DNA from: Nocardiopsis listeri NBRC 13360
Lineage (GTDB): Bacteria; Actinomycetota; Actinomycetes; Streptosporangiales; Streptosporangiaceae
Direction: 5' to 3'
Assembly (NCBI RefSeq): GCF_001570765.1
Contig: NZ_BCSH01000036.1
Location: 1 to 64,000, forward strand
Length of the DNA: 64,000 bases
Position 1 is the stretch's first letter, and every line of letters begins with the position of its first letter. This document shows positions 8,779-16,971 of this stretch, in pieces. A program made the translations under genes and the position numbers. The notes beneath the pieces are model-generated. The model saw only the letters and a program-made list of their open reading frames with translations. It was not told the origin of the DNA and searched no databases.

Positions 8779-9357
8779 ATGTGGAGTCTTATTGAAGCCG
8801 CCGCGTGGATTGCTGGTATTATCGCCGTACTGGCTGGCATATTTTTTGGTGCACTGGCGGTCGATTGGGATGTGGAAGAAGCTGGGTGCGCCACCGGCGT
8901 AGGGCTAGTATTGATCATTCTGCTTCTTGGCGGATGGTCATTTTTCTTTGGCCTTCCAGGGGGCGGTGAGGATCCGCCCACTGACGAGGAAACGTCTATA
9001 GCGTCCACCGCACCACCCAGTACTCCCAGTGACTCGGCTCCTCCGGCAACGACGGACACCCCCCAGGCGCCGGCTGATCCCTACATCATCGCCGACCCGG
9101 CCAGCGGGCCTCCCGGGTCATCCTTCACTGTGACCGGCGAAGGATTCGAGCCCAACTCCCGCGTCAGGATCGCATGGGCTCACTGCGGTAGCGGCAACGC
9201 GCTACGGGATCTCGACACCGATGAATCTGGTGAATTCTCGGTTCAACTTGAAGTGCCGAGGGACCTCGCGCCTGGGACGTGGAGCATCAAAGCCTTTGAC
9301 CCGGCGAGCAGTGGCGCCTGCTCGGGGAGACCAGATACGCCTTTCATTGTCGAATGA
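8779..9357 (+). CDS. Membrane-anchored protein with Ig-like extracellular domain (transposon cargo)
   Basis: A 192-residue protein. Two hydrophobic segments (about residues 5-28 and 38-58) are followed by a Thr/Pro/Ser-rich linker and a C-terminal domain (IIADPASGPPGSSFTVTGEG) that resembles IPT/TIG Ig-like folds. It is therefore probably a surface-exposed protein tethered to the membrane. The 5' third has clearly lower GC and AT-ending codons, unlike the tni genes, which suggests separate acquisition as cargo between tniR and the right end. No known resistance function is recognisable. Confidence 0.65.
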   Translation: MWSLIEAAAWIAGIIAVLAGIFFGALAVDWDVEEAGCATGVGLVLIILLLGGWSFFFGLPGGGEDPPTDEETSIASTAPPSTPSDSAPPATTDTPQAPADPYIIADPASGPPGSSFTVTGEGFEPNSRVRIAWAHCGSGNALRDLDTDESGEFSVQLEVPRDLAPGTWSIKAFDPASSGACSGRPDTPFIVE

Positions 9358-9441
9358 ACAACTGAGCCGGACCTCACTCGTACACCATGGACACCTCCCT
9401 GGTGGGGCGGTCGTTGAGCACCGCGGAGCCGACTAATGGCT

Positions 9442-9484
9442 GTGTGCAGGAGACTTCGGACATCAGCGCAGACGACTTCAAAAA
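9442..9484 (-). repeat. Right-end transposase binding-site repeats
   Basis: On the minus strand, GTCCGAAGTCTCCTGCACAC (9461-9442) and TTTTGAAGTCGTCTGCGCTG (9484-9465) resemble the left-end sites GTCCGTAGTCGCGTGCACGG. They sit just inside the ACA terminus at 9490. Confidence 0.6.
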
Positions 9485-9490
9485 CCGACA

Positions 9491-9589
9491 GGGGGTGAGG
9501 GTGGCGGCGGAGTCGTCCTACCTTTCACGGTGGCCGGGTGCCGCCGGTCCTTCAACAAACCTTCGTTTTCTGAAGGTCCTGGCGGGCGG
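9491..9589 (+). repeat. 99-bp direct repeat, right copy (contains res site I)
   Basis: Identical to 3878-3976. It begins immediately after the ACA end of the tni element and carries res subsite I at 9549-9576, followed in its native context by subsites II and III. Confidence 0.95.
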
Positions 9590-9673
9590 GGCCTGGGCCC
9601 CGCCCGGAGCCTTCAAGAACCCCTTCAGAAACCTGTGGTGTTCAAGAACCCCCACCAGCCGTTTTCTGAAAGG
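9549..9673 (+). promoter_or_regulatory. Three-subsite res region of the Tn3 resolvase
   Basis: Three dyads with CTTCAA...TTTTCTGAAG-like arms: subsite I at 9549-9576 (28 bp, the expected size), II at 9610-9633 (CCTTCAAGAACCCCTTCAGA) and III at 9640-9673 (TTCAAGAACC...GTTTTCTGAAAGG). They lie directly upstream of the resolvase ATG, the normal arrangement for Tn3-family res sites, and probably also repress the resolvase promoter. Confidence 0.8.
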
Positions 9674-9682
9674 ATCGGGGAC

Positions 9683-10327
9683 ATGGACACGTTCCCGGAC
9701 CCGCTCGCGGCCGAACCGGTCGTGCTCACCGAGATCCGCATCGGCTATGCCCGCATCTCCACCCGCGAGCAGAAGCTGGACCGCCAGATGGACGCGCTCA
9801 CCGCGGCCGGATGCCGCCGCATCTTCGCCGACACCAAGTCCGGGCGCACCGACGAGCGCCCCGAGCTGAAGGCGTGCCACGCCTTCCTCAACCCCGGCGA
9901 CACCCTGGTCGTGCCCTCCCTGGACCGCTACGGCCGTTCCCTCCAGGACCTGGTGACCATGGTCGCCGACCTGCGCACCCGCGAGATCGGGTTCACCTCC
10001 CTGCACGAGAAGCTCGACACCACCACCCCCGGCGGGCGCCTGGTCTTCCACGTCTTCGCCGCCTTGGCCGAGTTGATCCGAGAGCTCATCGTGGCCGGCA
10101 CCCACGAAGGGCTGGCCGCCGCTCGGGCCCGCGGCCGTGTGGGCGGCCGCCCCAGCGTGGTCAACGCCGACCTGATCCGCGCCGCCCGCGACATGTTGCC
10201 CCACCCCGAGTACTCGGTGACCTCCATCGCCAAGCTGCTCGGGATCAGCCCGGGGACGCTGTACAACCACATCCCCGATCTGAAGGAACTGCGTGCCCAG
10301 CGCAGGCTGGGCACGGGCGGCAACTGA
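9683..10327 (+). CDS. tnpR: Serine resolvase of the Tn3-family element
   Basis: A 214-residue resolvase. Catalytic Ser in GYARISTREQK, then DRYGRSLQDL, an E helix region (ALAELIRELIVAGTHEG) ending GRVGGRPS, and a C-terminal HTH (SVTSIAKLLGISPGTLYNHI). The ATG at 9683 follows the res region after AGGATCGGGG. It should recombine res sites of the host transposon and could act on the duplicated subsite I at 3936, since the crossover site is intact there. The tni insertion sits between it and the small RHH-like gene. Confidence 0.92.
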   Translation: MDTFPDPLAAEPVVLTEIRIGYARISTREQKLDRQMDALTAAGCRRIFADTKSGRTDERPELKACHAFLNPGDTLVVPSLDRYGRSLQDLVTMVADLRTREIGFTSLHEKLDTTTPGGRLVFHVFAALAELIRELIVAGTHEGLAAARARGRVGGRPSVVNADLIRAARDMLPHPEYSVTSIAKLLGISPGTLYNHIPDLKELRAQRRLGTGGN

Positions 10328-10426
10328 ACCGGCAGTGCCCCAGCACTTCACTGCCCGGCCCTGGTCCCCGGTCGGGACGTTGTGGTGGGTGGTCTCGTGC
10401 TGTGGGCGCGCGACCACCCACCACTC

Positions 10427-12394
10427 TCACACCGTCGAAGACTGCGACTCGCGCACGGGCGAGGTCGCGGAGGAGACCACGCTCAGCCCGCGGGTGCGTC
10501 CGGCGCGGATGCCGTTGCCGATGACCACGACCTCGGCCACCTCGTGCACCAGCACGACCGCGGCCAGGCCCAGGACACCGAACAGCGCCAGCGGCATCAG
10601 GCCGACGATGATGGCCAGCGACAGGCCCACGCTCTGCCACATGATCGCCCGGGAACGGCGGGCGTGTGCCAGGACGCGGGGCAGGTGGCGCAGGTCCTCG
10701 CCCATCAGCGCGACGTCGGCGGTCTCGATGGCCACGTCGGTGCCCATCGCGCCCATCGCGACACCGAGGTCGGCGGTGGCCAGGGCGGGGGCGTCGTTGA
10801 CGCCGTCGCCGACCATCGCCACCGGGCCGTGGCCGCGCAGCTCGCCGACGAGGCGGGACTTGTCCTCGGGGCGCAGGTCGGCGTGCACGTCGCCCGCTTC
10901 GATGCCCGCCTGGGCGGCCAGGGCGGCGGCGGTGGCCGGGTTGTCGCCGGTGAGCATCACCACCCGGTAGCCCGCAGCATGCAGGGAGGCGACGACCTCG
11001 CCGGCTTCGGGGCGCAGTTCGTCGCGGACCGCGATGGCGCCCAGCAGTACACCGTCGTCCTCGACCAGCACGGCGGTGGCTCCGGCGTGCTGCATCCGCG
11101 CCACGTCCTGGGCCAGCGGGCCGGGCTCGATCCAGCCCGGGCGACCCAACCGCACGCTGCGGCCTCCCAGGGTGCCGGTGAGGCCGGTGCCGGTGACCGC
11201 TTCCACTCCCTCGGCGCGCTCCGGGGCGGGGGCGGCGGCCAGGATCGCGGCCGCGAGCGGGTGTTCGCTGCGCTCCTCCAGCGCGGCGGCCACCGCGAGG
11301 ACCTGCTCGGCGGTGCGGCCGGGGGCGGGCAGGGTCTCGATGACGGCGGGGCGGTTACGGGTCAGGGTGCCGGTCTTGTCCAGGGCCACGGTGCGGATCC
11401 GGCCCATGGCCTCCAGGGCTGCTCCGCCCTTGACCAGGGTGCCGTGCTTGGAGGCGGCGCCGATCGCGGCCACCACGGTGACGGGCACGGAGATGGCCAG
11501 CGCGCACGGGGAGGCGGCCACCAGCACGACCAGGGCGCGTTCGATCCACATCAGCGGGTCGCCCAGCAGCGACCCCAGGGCGGCGATGAGGGCGGCGGCG
11601 ATCATCACCCCGGGCACCAGGGGTTTGGCGATCTTGTCGGCCAGGCGCTGTCCGGCGCCCTTGCGGGACTGCTCGGCCTCCACGATGGACACGATGCGGG
11701 CCAGGGAGTTGTCGGCCGCAGTGGAGGTGACGGTGACCTCCAGGGCTGCGGTGCCGTTGATGGACCCGGCGAACACCTCGCTGCCGGGGCCGGCCTCCAC
11801 GGGCACCGACTCGCCGGTGATGGCGGAGGTGTCCAGGCTGGTGTGCCCTGAGGCGATACGGCCGTCGGTGGCCAGGCGCTCGCCGGGGCGCACCACCAGC
11901 GTGTCGCCCACGACCAGGTCGGCCGGGTCGATGTCCTGCTCGGCTCCATCGCGGAGCACTCGGGCCTGGTCGGGGACCAGGTCCAGCAGGGCGCGCAGGC
12001 CGCGCCGGGTGCGGGCCACGGAGTACTCCTCCAGGCCTTCGGCGATGGTGTAGAGCACCGCGAGCATCGCGGCCTCGCCCACCTCGCCCAGCAGCACCGC
12101 GCCGACGGCGGCGATGGTCATCAGCGTGCCCACGCCGATCTTGCCCTTGGCCAAGCGGCGCACGGTGGAGGGGACGAACGTCCATCCGGCGACGGCCAGG
12201 GCGGCGGCCTTGAGGACCAGGCCCACCAGTTCGGGGGCTCCCGCCCAGCCGGTGCCGTACCCGGCCAGCAGCAGCGCCGCGGCCAGGGCGGCGAAGCGGA
12301 TCTCGCTCACCTGCCACAGCGTCTGGGGCTCGTGCTCTTCGGCTTCTTCTGCTGTGTGGGGCTCGTCCCCGCTGCATCCGCAGGCCTCACTCAC
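10427..12394 (-). CDS. P1B-type heavy-metal-translocating ATPase
   Basis: A 655-residue P-type ATPase. An N-terminal CGC plus acidic/His segment replaces a full HMA domain. Membrane helices are followed by the actuator motif TGES, the transmembrane SPC motif in VAASPCALAISVPV, phosphorylation site DKTGTLT, the SEHPLA motif, and GDGVNDAPAL. SPC rather than CPC, and HEVAE in the last helix pair, place it near the CtpD/CtpG (P1B-4-like) group. With a CmtR-like repressor upstream, Cd(II)/Pb(II) or Co(II) export is the likely role. The GTG start overlaps the regulator stop by eight bases. Cargo of the Tn3 element. Confidence 0.9.
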   Translation of the reverse strand: MSEACGCSGDEPHTAEEAEEHEPQTLWQVSEIRFAALAAALLLAGYGTGWAGAPELVGLVLKAAALAVAGWTFVPSTVRRLAKGKIGVGTLMTIAAVGAVLLGEVGEAAMLAVLYTIAEGLEEYSVARTRRGLRALLDLVPDQARVLRDGAEQDIDPADLVVGDTLVVRPGERLATDGRIASGHTSLDTSAITGESVPVEAGPGSEVFAGSINGTAALEVTVTSTAADNSLARIVSIVEAEQSRKGAGQRLADKIAKPLVPGVMIAAALIAALGSLLGDPLMWIERALVVLVAASPCALAISVPVTVVAAIGAASKHGTLVKGGAALEAMGRIRTVALDKTGTLTRNRPAVIETLPAPGRTAEQVLAVAAALEERSEHPLAAAILAAAPAPERAEGVEAVTGTGLTGTLGGRSVRLGRPGWIEPGPLAQDVARMQHAGATAVLVEDDGVLLGAIAVRDELRPEAGEVVASLHAAGYRVVMLTGDNPATAAALAAQAGIEAGDVHADLRPEDKSRLVGELRGHGPVAMVGDGVNDAPALATADLGVAMGAMGTDVAIETADVALMGEDLRHLPRVLAHARRSRAIMWQSVGLSLAIIVGLMPLALFGVLGLAAVVLVHEVAEVVVIGNGIRAGRTRGLSVVSSATSPVRESQSSTV

Positions 12395-12770
12395 CGCGCA
12401 CCTCCATCGCCGTCGTGCTGTCGGTTCCGTAGTTGGGGCACAGTGCGACCGCGCTGCCGGTCGCGGCCAGCAGGACCTCGGCCGAGGCCAGCAGGTCCAG
12501 CAGTTCGGGGCGGGCCAGGGAGTAGAACACCTGGCGCCCCTCGGGGCGGCCGTCGACCAGGTGGCAGTCGCGCAGGCACGCCACGTGCTTGGAGACCGTG
12601 GACTGGGCCAGACCGAGCTGTTCCACCAGGTCGGCCACGCGTGCCTCGCCCTGGGCCAGTCGGCGCACGATGGCCAGGCGGGTGCCGTCGGAGAGGCTGT
12701 GGAAGAGGGCCTCGGCTGCGCCCACGCCCGCGGTTGTGGCTTGGCATCCATCCGTGCTATTCATCGTCAT
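12387..12770 (-). CDS. cmtR: CmtR-like ArsR-family metal sensor
   Basis: A winged-helix ArsR/SmtB repressor of about 127 residues. The recognition region ACLRDCHLVDG carries two Cys spaced as in mycobacterial CmtR, and a third Cys lies in the C-terminal tail (ALCPNYG), matching the three-thiolate Cd(II)/Pb(II) site of that family. Start: ATG 12770 lies about seven bases from a TATGAT -10, so a leaderless transcript is likely; ATG 12764 is the alternative. A perfect dyad overlaps both starts. It should repress itself and the downstream ATPase until metal binds. Confidence 0.85.
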   Translation of the reverse strand: MTMNSTDGCQATTAGVGAAEALFHSLSDGTRLAIVRRLAQGEARVADLVEQLGLAQSTVSKHVACLRDCHLVDGRPEGRQVFYSLARPELLDLLASAEVLLAATGSAVALCPNYGTDSTTAMEVRGE

Positions 12771-12778
12771 ATGACGAT
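12763..12778. promoter_or_regulatory. Autoregulatory operator over the cmtR start
   Basis: ATCGTCATATGACGAT is a perfect 16-bp palindrome that spans the start codon of the ArsR-family gene and abuts its -10 element TATGAT (12782-12777, minus strand). An ArsR repressor bound here would block the promoter; binding is inferred. Confidence 0.7.
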
Positions 12779-12869
12779 CATATCCCATTTCGGCGATGAT
12801 GGAAGGTGTGGGCATGGGCGTCGCCACCCGCACCTGAGCCCTGACCGCCCCACTTGAACGGAGACCCCC

Positions 12870-13478
12870 GTGGCACTGGCCGCACTCGCCCTCTACCTGC
12901 TCGGCCTGGCCCTGGCCTTCGGTGTGCGCACCCTGGCCGCATGGCGGCGCACCGGCGACACCGGGTTCCGCCGCCCGGACACCACCGCCTTCACCGCCCC
13001 CTGGTGGGGGAGCGTGCTCTTCGCCGGCGCACTCGCCTTGGGTCTGGCCGCGCCCGTGGCCGCCCTGTTCGACCCGGCCACGGCGCATCCGCCCCGGAGC
13101 ATGGGTGTCACCGGGCTGGCCCTGATGTTGCTCGGCCTGGTCCTGGTGCTCGTCTCCCAGACCGCGATGGGCACCTCCTGGCGCATCGGCGTGGACGAAG
13201 AGGAGCGCACGGAGCTGGTCACCCGCGGGATCTTCGCGCTCGTGCGCAACCCGGTCTTCACCGGCATGGGGGTGCTGCTGGCCGGGCAGGCGCTCGTGGT
13301 TCCCTCGGCGATCTCCGTGGCGGCCCTGGCGGTCTTCGTCGCCGCCGTACAGGTACAGGTTCGCGCCATCGAGGAGCCCTACCTGGTGCGCACACACGGC
13401 GCCGCCTACCGTTCCTACACCACCCGGACCGGCCGCTTCGTGCCGCTCGTGGGCAGGCAGCGACCGAAGGACGTGTGA
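12870..13478 (+). CDS. Isoprenylcysteine carboxyl methyltransferase-like membrane protein
   Basis: A 202-residue protein with about five hydrophobic segments and a C-terminal ICMT/PEMT-type signature: TRGIFALVRNPVFTGM, then EEPYLVRTHGAAYRSY. This fold methylates lipids or isoprenyl-cysteines using S-adenosylmethionine, and members are often found beside metal-efflux genes. It starts at GTG 12870 after ACGGAGAC. It is divergent from cmtR and converges on the transposase, so it may respond to the same operator region. The substrate is unknown. Confidence 0.78.
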   Translation: MALAALALYLLGLALAFGVRTLAAWRRTGDTGFRRPDTTAFTAPWWGSVLFAGALALGLAAPVAALFDPATAHPPRSMGVTGLALMLLGLVLVLVSQTAMGTSWRIGVDEEERTELVTRGIFALVRNPVFTGMGVLLAGQALVVPSAISVAALAVFVAAVQVQVRAIEEPYLVRTHGAAYRSYTTRTGRFVPLVGRQRPKDV

Positions 13479-13491
13479 GGGCACCAGCGCC

Positions 13492-16400
13492 TCAGGCTGC
13501 CAGGTTCATGATGGTGAAGTCGATCTCGTCCAAGGCCGGATTGAACGCCTCCGGTTCGATCCCGAGCACGTCGGTGGCGTAGGCGCCGAACCGGGAGATG
13601 TGGGTGCGCAGGTACGGCGAGAGCGCCGCGAGCTCCTCGGCGGTGATCGTCCACCCTTCGGCGACCAGGCCGCGCACCACCTCGGCGATGTCCAGGGCGT
13701 TATGGAAGATGACCAGGTTGGCCAGCAGGGTGTTGAGCTTGATCAGCTTCTCCTGCTCGACGGGGTCGTTATCGGCCAGCACCCCGTTGTTGCCGAACCG
13801 CAGCCACGCCGAGAAGCCGTTGTAGGACTCGACCTTGTTCGTGGCCGCGGTGATCCGCGCCCGCAGCTGCGGATCCGACAGGAAGCGCAGCAGCGCCACC
13901 GTGCGCACCGACCGGCCGACCTCGCGGAACACCTTGTAGATGCGGTTCTTGCGCGAGTTGGAGCGCAGCCGGCGCATCAGCGTGGCCGAGGACAGCCGCC
14001 CCTGGCTGATGGAGATCGCCACCTGTATCAGGTCGCGCCAGTGCCGCTCGATCAGTCGCCAGTCGATGACGTTGCGGCCGCGCTCCCCGTAGAGCTCGTC
14101 CGTGCTGGGGTAGAGCACTTTGTCCGAGGCGCGGAAGAAGGTGAGGTCGGCGAAGTTGCGGATCCGGGGCATCAGGTCGAACCCGAACAACGTGGCGAGA
14201 GTGAACACCGGCGCCGACTGGCCTTGCGTGTCCGCATGGACGGTGGAGGGCTTGACGTCGGAGGTGTTCTCCAGCAGCCCCTCGATCAGGTGGACCGCCT
14301 CCCACACCCCGCACGGGATGAACCGCGAGAACAAGGCCACGTAGGTGTCGGAGACGTAGTGGTAGGCGATCCCGCCCACCCCGCCGTAGCGGATCGAGGT
14401 CTCCGCCAGGAGGTTGTCGATGTAGGTCTCCACCTGCGTGCCGTCCGCGGCCACGCTGGTGCCGTCGCCCCACGCCTTGACCACGTCCAGGTCGTTGAAG
14501 GCGTTGACCACGACCGCGATCGCGGCGTTGAGCTTGGTCAGGTCGATGTGGCGGTTGCGCACCATCGACAGCTCCCGGGCGGTGATCCCGGCGATGTGGC
14601 GGGCGGCCTCGGTGGGGCCGATGTTGATGCCGCCGGTGAACACCGCCAGCGAGTAGCGGCCCAGCACGTCCCGGATCTTGGGGTCCGACCCCGAAGCGGG
14701 GCCGAAGCAGTGGTGCCAGCCCAGCCAGTAGGCGGTGCGCGCCACGATCCCCAGCAGGGAGCGCTCTGGCATGCGCGCCTCGATCGCCTCGAACAGCTTC
14801 TCCGCGGCCTTCGGCGATCCGGGGCTGCGGCGCTTCTTCAGCCGGGGCACCCCGTCGTCGATGAACAGGTCGGCGTTGTCCTCATAACCCGACTCCAGCT
14901 CCATGGAGGCGTCCAGGTGCCGGTGCTTGAGGTGGGCGACGAACCCTTCGGCGGTCTCCGGCAGGCCGACCTCGGCGCAGAACGCGGCCAGGTGCTGCTC
15001 GCACTCTTCCCAGGTGAGCAGGTGCGCCGACCAGTCGGCGTACTCGTTGGAGCCGATGACGGCGATGTCGCCGGTGCGCAGCTCCTCGGCCAGGTAGCAG
15101 AACACCATCGCCTCGAAGTGGCGCTGCTCCACCATCCCCGGCCGGCGCCGATCGCACACCACGCGCCGCCAGTTGCCCGAGGCGAAGCCGATCCCCGACT
15201 CCGGATCCTCCTCCTCGACCGGGGGCGGCAGCGGGATGAAGTCGCGCCGCTTGCCCGCGTATTCCCGGGCGTGCTCCAACGCGGCCAGCACCGAGTCGTC
15301 CGAGGAGGTCGCCTTCAGTTCCAAGTGGCCCACCAGGTCGAACATCACCGCCCGGTCCTTCTTGAAGAACCGGTGCACCAGCACCTCGTAGTTGTCGCCG
15401 TGGAAGGCCGACACCTCCTCGATATCGGCCAACTGGGCGGCGAACCCGCCCGCCGCCTCCACGATCTGCGCGGCGCGCTGGGCCCGCTCGGTCTCCCCGC
15501 CGGCGTCCGGGCCATCGGGGTCCAGGTGCTCCAGCACGCCGCGGTAGGTGCCGATCAGCCGCTCGTTCACCACCCGCTGGCGTTCACGGATCTCCTCCAG
15601 TTCGGCCTTGGCCTTCTTGGTGTTGGCCGCCACCCGCTTGCACAGCATCTCGGCCAGGTCATCGCGCGAGCGCATCCTGGCGGTGTGCACCAGGCACGCC
15701 ACCAACGCCAGCCGCTTGAAGGGGGCGTAGTCGCCCATCGCCGCCGCGTCCAGGGAGTCGGCCTCCCCGGCGAAGTCGGCGACCTTGGTCGGCGCGACCC
15801 CCTCCAGCCAGGTGTCGGTGTCACCGATCGCGTCCACCTCGGCCATGTAGGCGGCCTGGGCCTTGAACCGCGACCAGGACGCCCGCTGTGCGGGCTTCTT
15901 GAGCCGGTTGAACATCGAGAACGTGTCCTGTTCCGCCACGCTCAACAGCGCCTGGAGCCGGGCCTGGCCCTCCTCCCCGGCCCGTTCGCAGATCCCGGCG
16001 AAGATCTCAGAGTTGACCTCCGCGCGGATACGCGTGGCCATCTCGTCCAACGTGGTGAACCCCGGCAGCTCCAGCGACGCCTCCACCAGGCGGTCCAGCG
16101 CGACGTTGATCAGGTCGGAGGGGTGGTTCTTGACCCGGGCGGCCTCGCGAATCGCCTCGGCGGCGATCGTGCGCGCCCGCGGCGGATCGTTGGTCACGCC
16201 TTGGCGGGCGCGGATCTGCTTGCGGTGCCACCGGGTGGTGCGGCCCGCCCCGTGGTCGGGCTCGACATCAGGGCCCAGGTCCAGGCAGCGCCGCACGTGG
16301 TCGACCACCACGTCGGGGATCTCATGGGCCCGGGGGAAGCGCGCCATCTTCTGGTAGCACTTCAGCGCGAGCACGACCGCGAACAACGCCTCGGGGGTGC

Positions 16401-16518
16401 TGATGCGCTCGCGCGCCCATGAGATCTCATCGGCGTTGGGGGTGAAGGACACGTGCAGCATCCGCGCAGAGGTCAACCTCTTGAACTGCGGGTAGGCCGT
16501 GCGCTCGATCGAGGTCAC
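13492..16518 (-). CDS. tnpA: Tn3-family transposase
   Basis: A transposase of about 1008 residues, the usual Tn3-family size. The N-terminal part (TSIERTAYPQFKRLTSARML) is the Tn3 DUF4158 type. The catalytic C-terminal third has Asp in HADTQGQSAPVF, a second Asp in VIDWRLIERHW and the Glu in NKVESYNGFSAW. GTG 16518, with GGAAGAGG upstream, is preferred over a GTG further upstream because VTSIERTAY is the family N-terminus. It transposes the 3220-16698 unit replicatively by acting on the inverted repeats. No frameshift is evident. Confidence 0.93.
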   Translation of the reverse strand: MTSIERTAYPQFKRLTSARMLHVSFTPNADEISWARERISTPEALFAVVLALKCYQKMARFPRAHEIPDVVVDHVRRCLDLGPDVEPDHGAGRTTRWHRKQIRARQGVTNDPPRARTIAAEAIREAARVKNHPSDLINVALDRLVEASLELPGFTTLDEMATRIRAEVNSEIFAGICERAGEEGQARLQALLSVAEQDTFSMFNRLKKPAQRASWSRFKAQAAYMAEVDAIGDTDTWLEGVAPTKVADFAGEADSLDAAAMGDYAPFKRLALVACLVHTARMRSRDDLAEMLCKRVAANTKKAKAELEEIRERQRVVNERLIGTYRGVLEHLDPDGPDAGGETERAQRAAQIVEAAGGFAAQLADIEEVSAFHGDNYEVLVHRFFKKDRAVMFDLVGHLELKATSSDDSVLAALEHAREYAGKRRDFIPLPPPVEEEDPESGIGFASGNWRRVVCDRRRPGMVEQRHFEAMVFCYLAEELRTGDIAVIGSNEYADWSAHLLTWEECEQHLAAFCAEVGLPETAEGFVAHLKHRHLDASMELESGYEDNADLFIDDGVPRLKKRRSPGSPKAAEKLFEAIEARMPERSLLGIVARTAYWLGWHHCFGPASGSDPKIRDVLGRYSLAVFTGGINIGPTEAARHIAGITARELSMVRNRHIDLTKLNAAIAVVVNAFNDLDVVKAWGDGTSVAADGTQVETYIDNLLAETSIRYGGVGGIAYHYVSDTYVALFSRFIPCGVWEAVHLIEGLLENTSDVKPSTVHADTQGQSAPVFTLATLFGFDLMPRIRNFADLTFFRASDKVLYPSTDELYGERGRNVIDWRLIERHWRDLIQVAISISQGRLSSATLMRRLRSNSRKNRIYKVFREVGRSVRTVALLRFLSDPQLRARITAATNKVESYNGFSAWLRFGNNGVLADNDPVEQEKLIKLNTLLANLVIFHNALDIAEVVRGLVAEGWTITAEELAALSPYLRTHISRFGAYATDVLGIEPEAFNPALDEIDFTIMNLAA

Positions 16519-16651
16519 CGGTAGTCCTCTTCCGGCCAGGGGGTCATCGAACGCCGCACACGGTATGACGGGAGATCGGAGCACGCCCGGTACTTCACCG
16601 AATCGCAACCGGGGCGAGCGCAGACCCTCACGTCTCAGCGGGGATCGAGGT

Positions 16652-16698
16652 CGCTGACCAGCCCATTGCCGCTTTCCGGCTTATCTTGTCCGCCCCCC
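16652..16698 (-). repeat. Right inverted repeat of the Tn3-family element
   Basis: Read inward on the minus strand it begins GGGGGGCGGACAAGATAAGC. The inner 38 bp match 3220-3257, and the GGGG start agrees with Tn3-family termini. Just outside it the AraC-type fragment begins. Confidence 0.8.
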
Positions 16699-16962
16699 TA
16701 CAGCCACCTGATGACCCGACGCATCGAACGCGCCAAAGCACTCCTGCGCCGCGGTGACATGTCGGTCACCGACGTGTGCTTCGCCGTGGGCTGCACCTCC
16801 CTGGGTACCTTCAGCACCCGCTTCACCGAACTGGTCGGACTCAGCCCCAGCGCCTACCGCGCCCGGGACCACGAAAGCGGCGCGTCCATCCCCGCCTGCC
16901 TGGCCAAGACCGGCACACGACCGATCAGGAAAAGAGAAGCCCGAACCGACCCCGACACCTAG
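16699..16962 (+). pseudogene. AraC-family regulator, 5' end removed by the transposon
   Basis: The frame starts in the transposon end and continues as YSHLMTRRIERAKALLRRGD, then VTDVCFAVGCTSLGTFSTRF, which is the second half of an AraC-type DNA-binding domain. The first HTH and all upstream sequence are missing, and the first residues match the family right from the IR boundary. I find no other half of the gene at the left end. The original regulator probably controlled the VOC gene that follows, a common AraC-VOC pairing in actinomycetes. Confidence 0.8.
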
Positions 16963-16971
16963 CATCGGTCC

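Larger units (their letters stand above)
3977..9490 (+). mobile_element. Tn5053/Tn402-type transposon (tniABQR) nested in a res site
   Basis: The 5514-bp element starts TGTGAATGTCCGTAGTC and ends AAAAACCGACA, giving the TGT...ACA termini of Tn7/Tn402-type elements. Gene order tniA-tniB-tniQ-res-tniR with four-base overlaps between the first genes is the classic tni order, followed by one cargo gene. Repeated sites near both ends look like transposase binding sites. It lies 14 bp beyond res site I of the host Tn3 element, as expected for this res-hunting family. The 5 bp on each side (GGCGG, GGGGG) are not a clean duplication; instead 99-bp repeats abut both ends. Confidence 0.9.
3220..16698. 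mobile_element. Tn3-family transposon with heavy-metal module and nested Tn402-like element
   Basis: A 38-bp inverted repeat at 3220-3257 matches 16652-16689 in inverted orientation with about three mismatches; the right copy extends outward to a GGGGGG terminus at 16698. Between them lie a Tn3-family transposase, a serine resolvase with a three-subsite res region, a CmtR/P-type ATPase module and two small genes near the left end. A complete tni-type element is nested in the res region. The outer nine bases of the left end do not match the right end, so the left terminus is either eroded or lies slightly elsewhere. No clean 5-bp target duplication is visible. Confidence 0.8.

Noticed and set aside
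10427-12751. P-type ATPase starting at 12751
   Set aside because: The extra N-terminus overlays the ArsR gene in a shifted frame; the GTG at 12394 overlaps the regulator stop and begins the metal-binding segment.
13600-16422. A 940-codon plus-strand frame opposite the transposase
   Set aside because: It is the antisense of tnpA, whose domains and catalytic residues are clear on the minus strand; the frame has no motif of its own.
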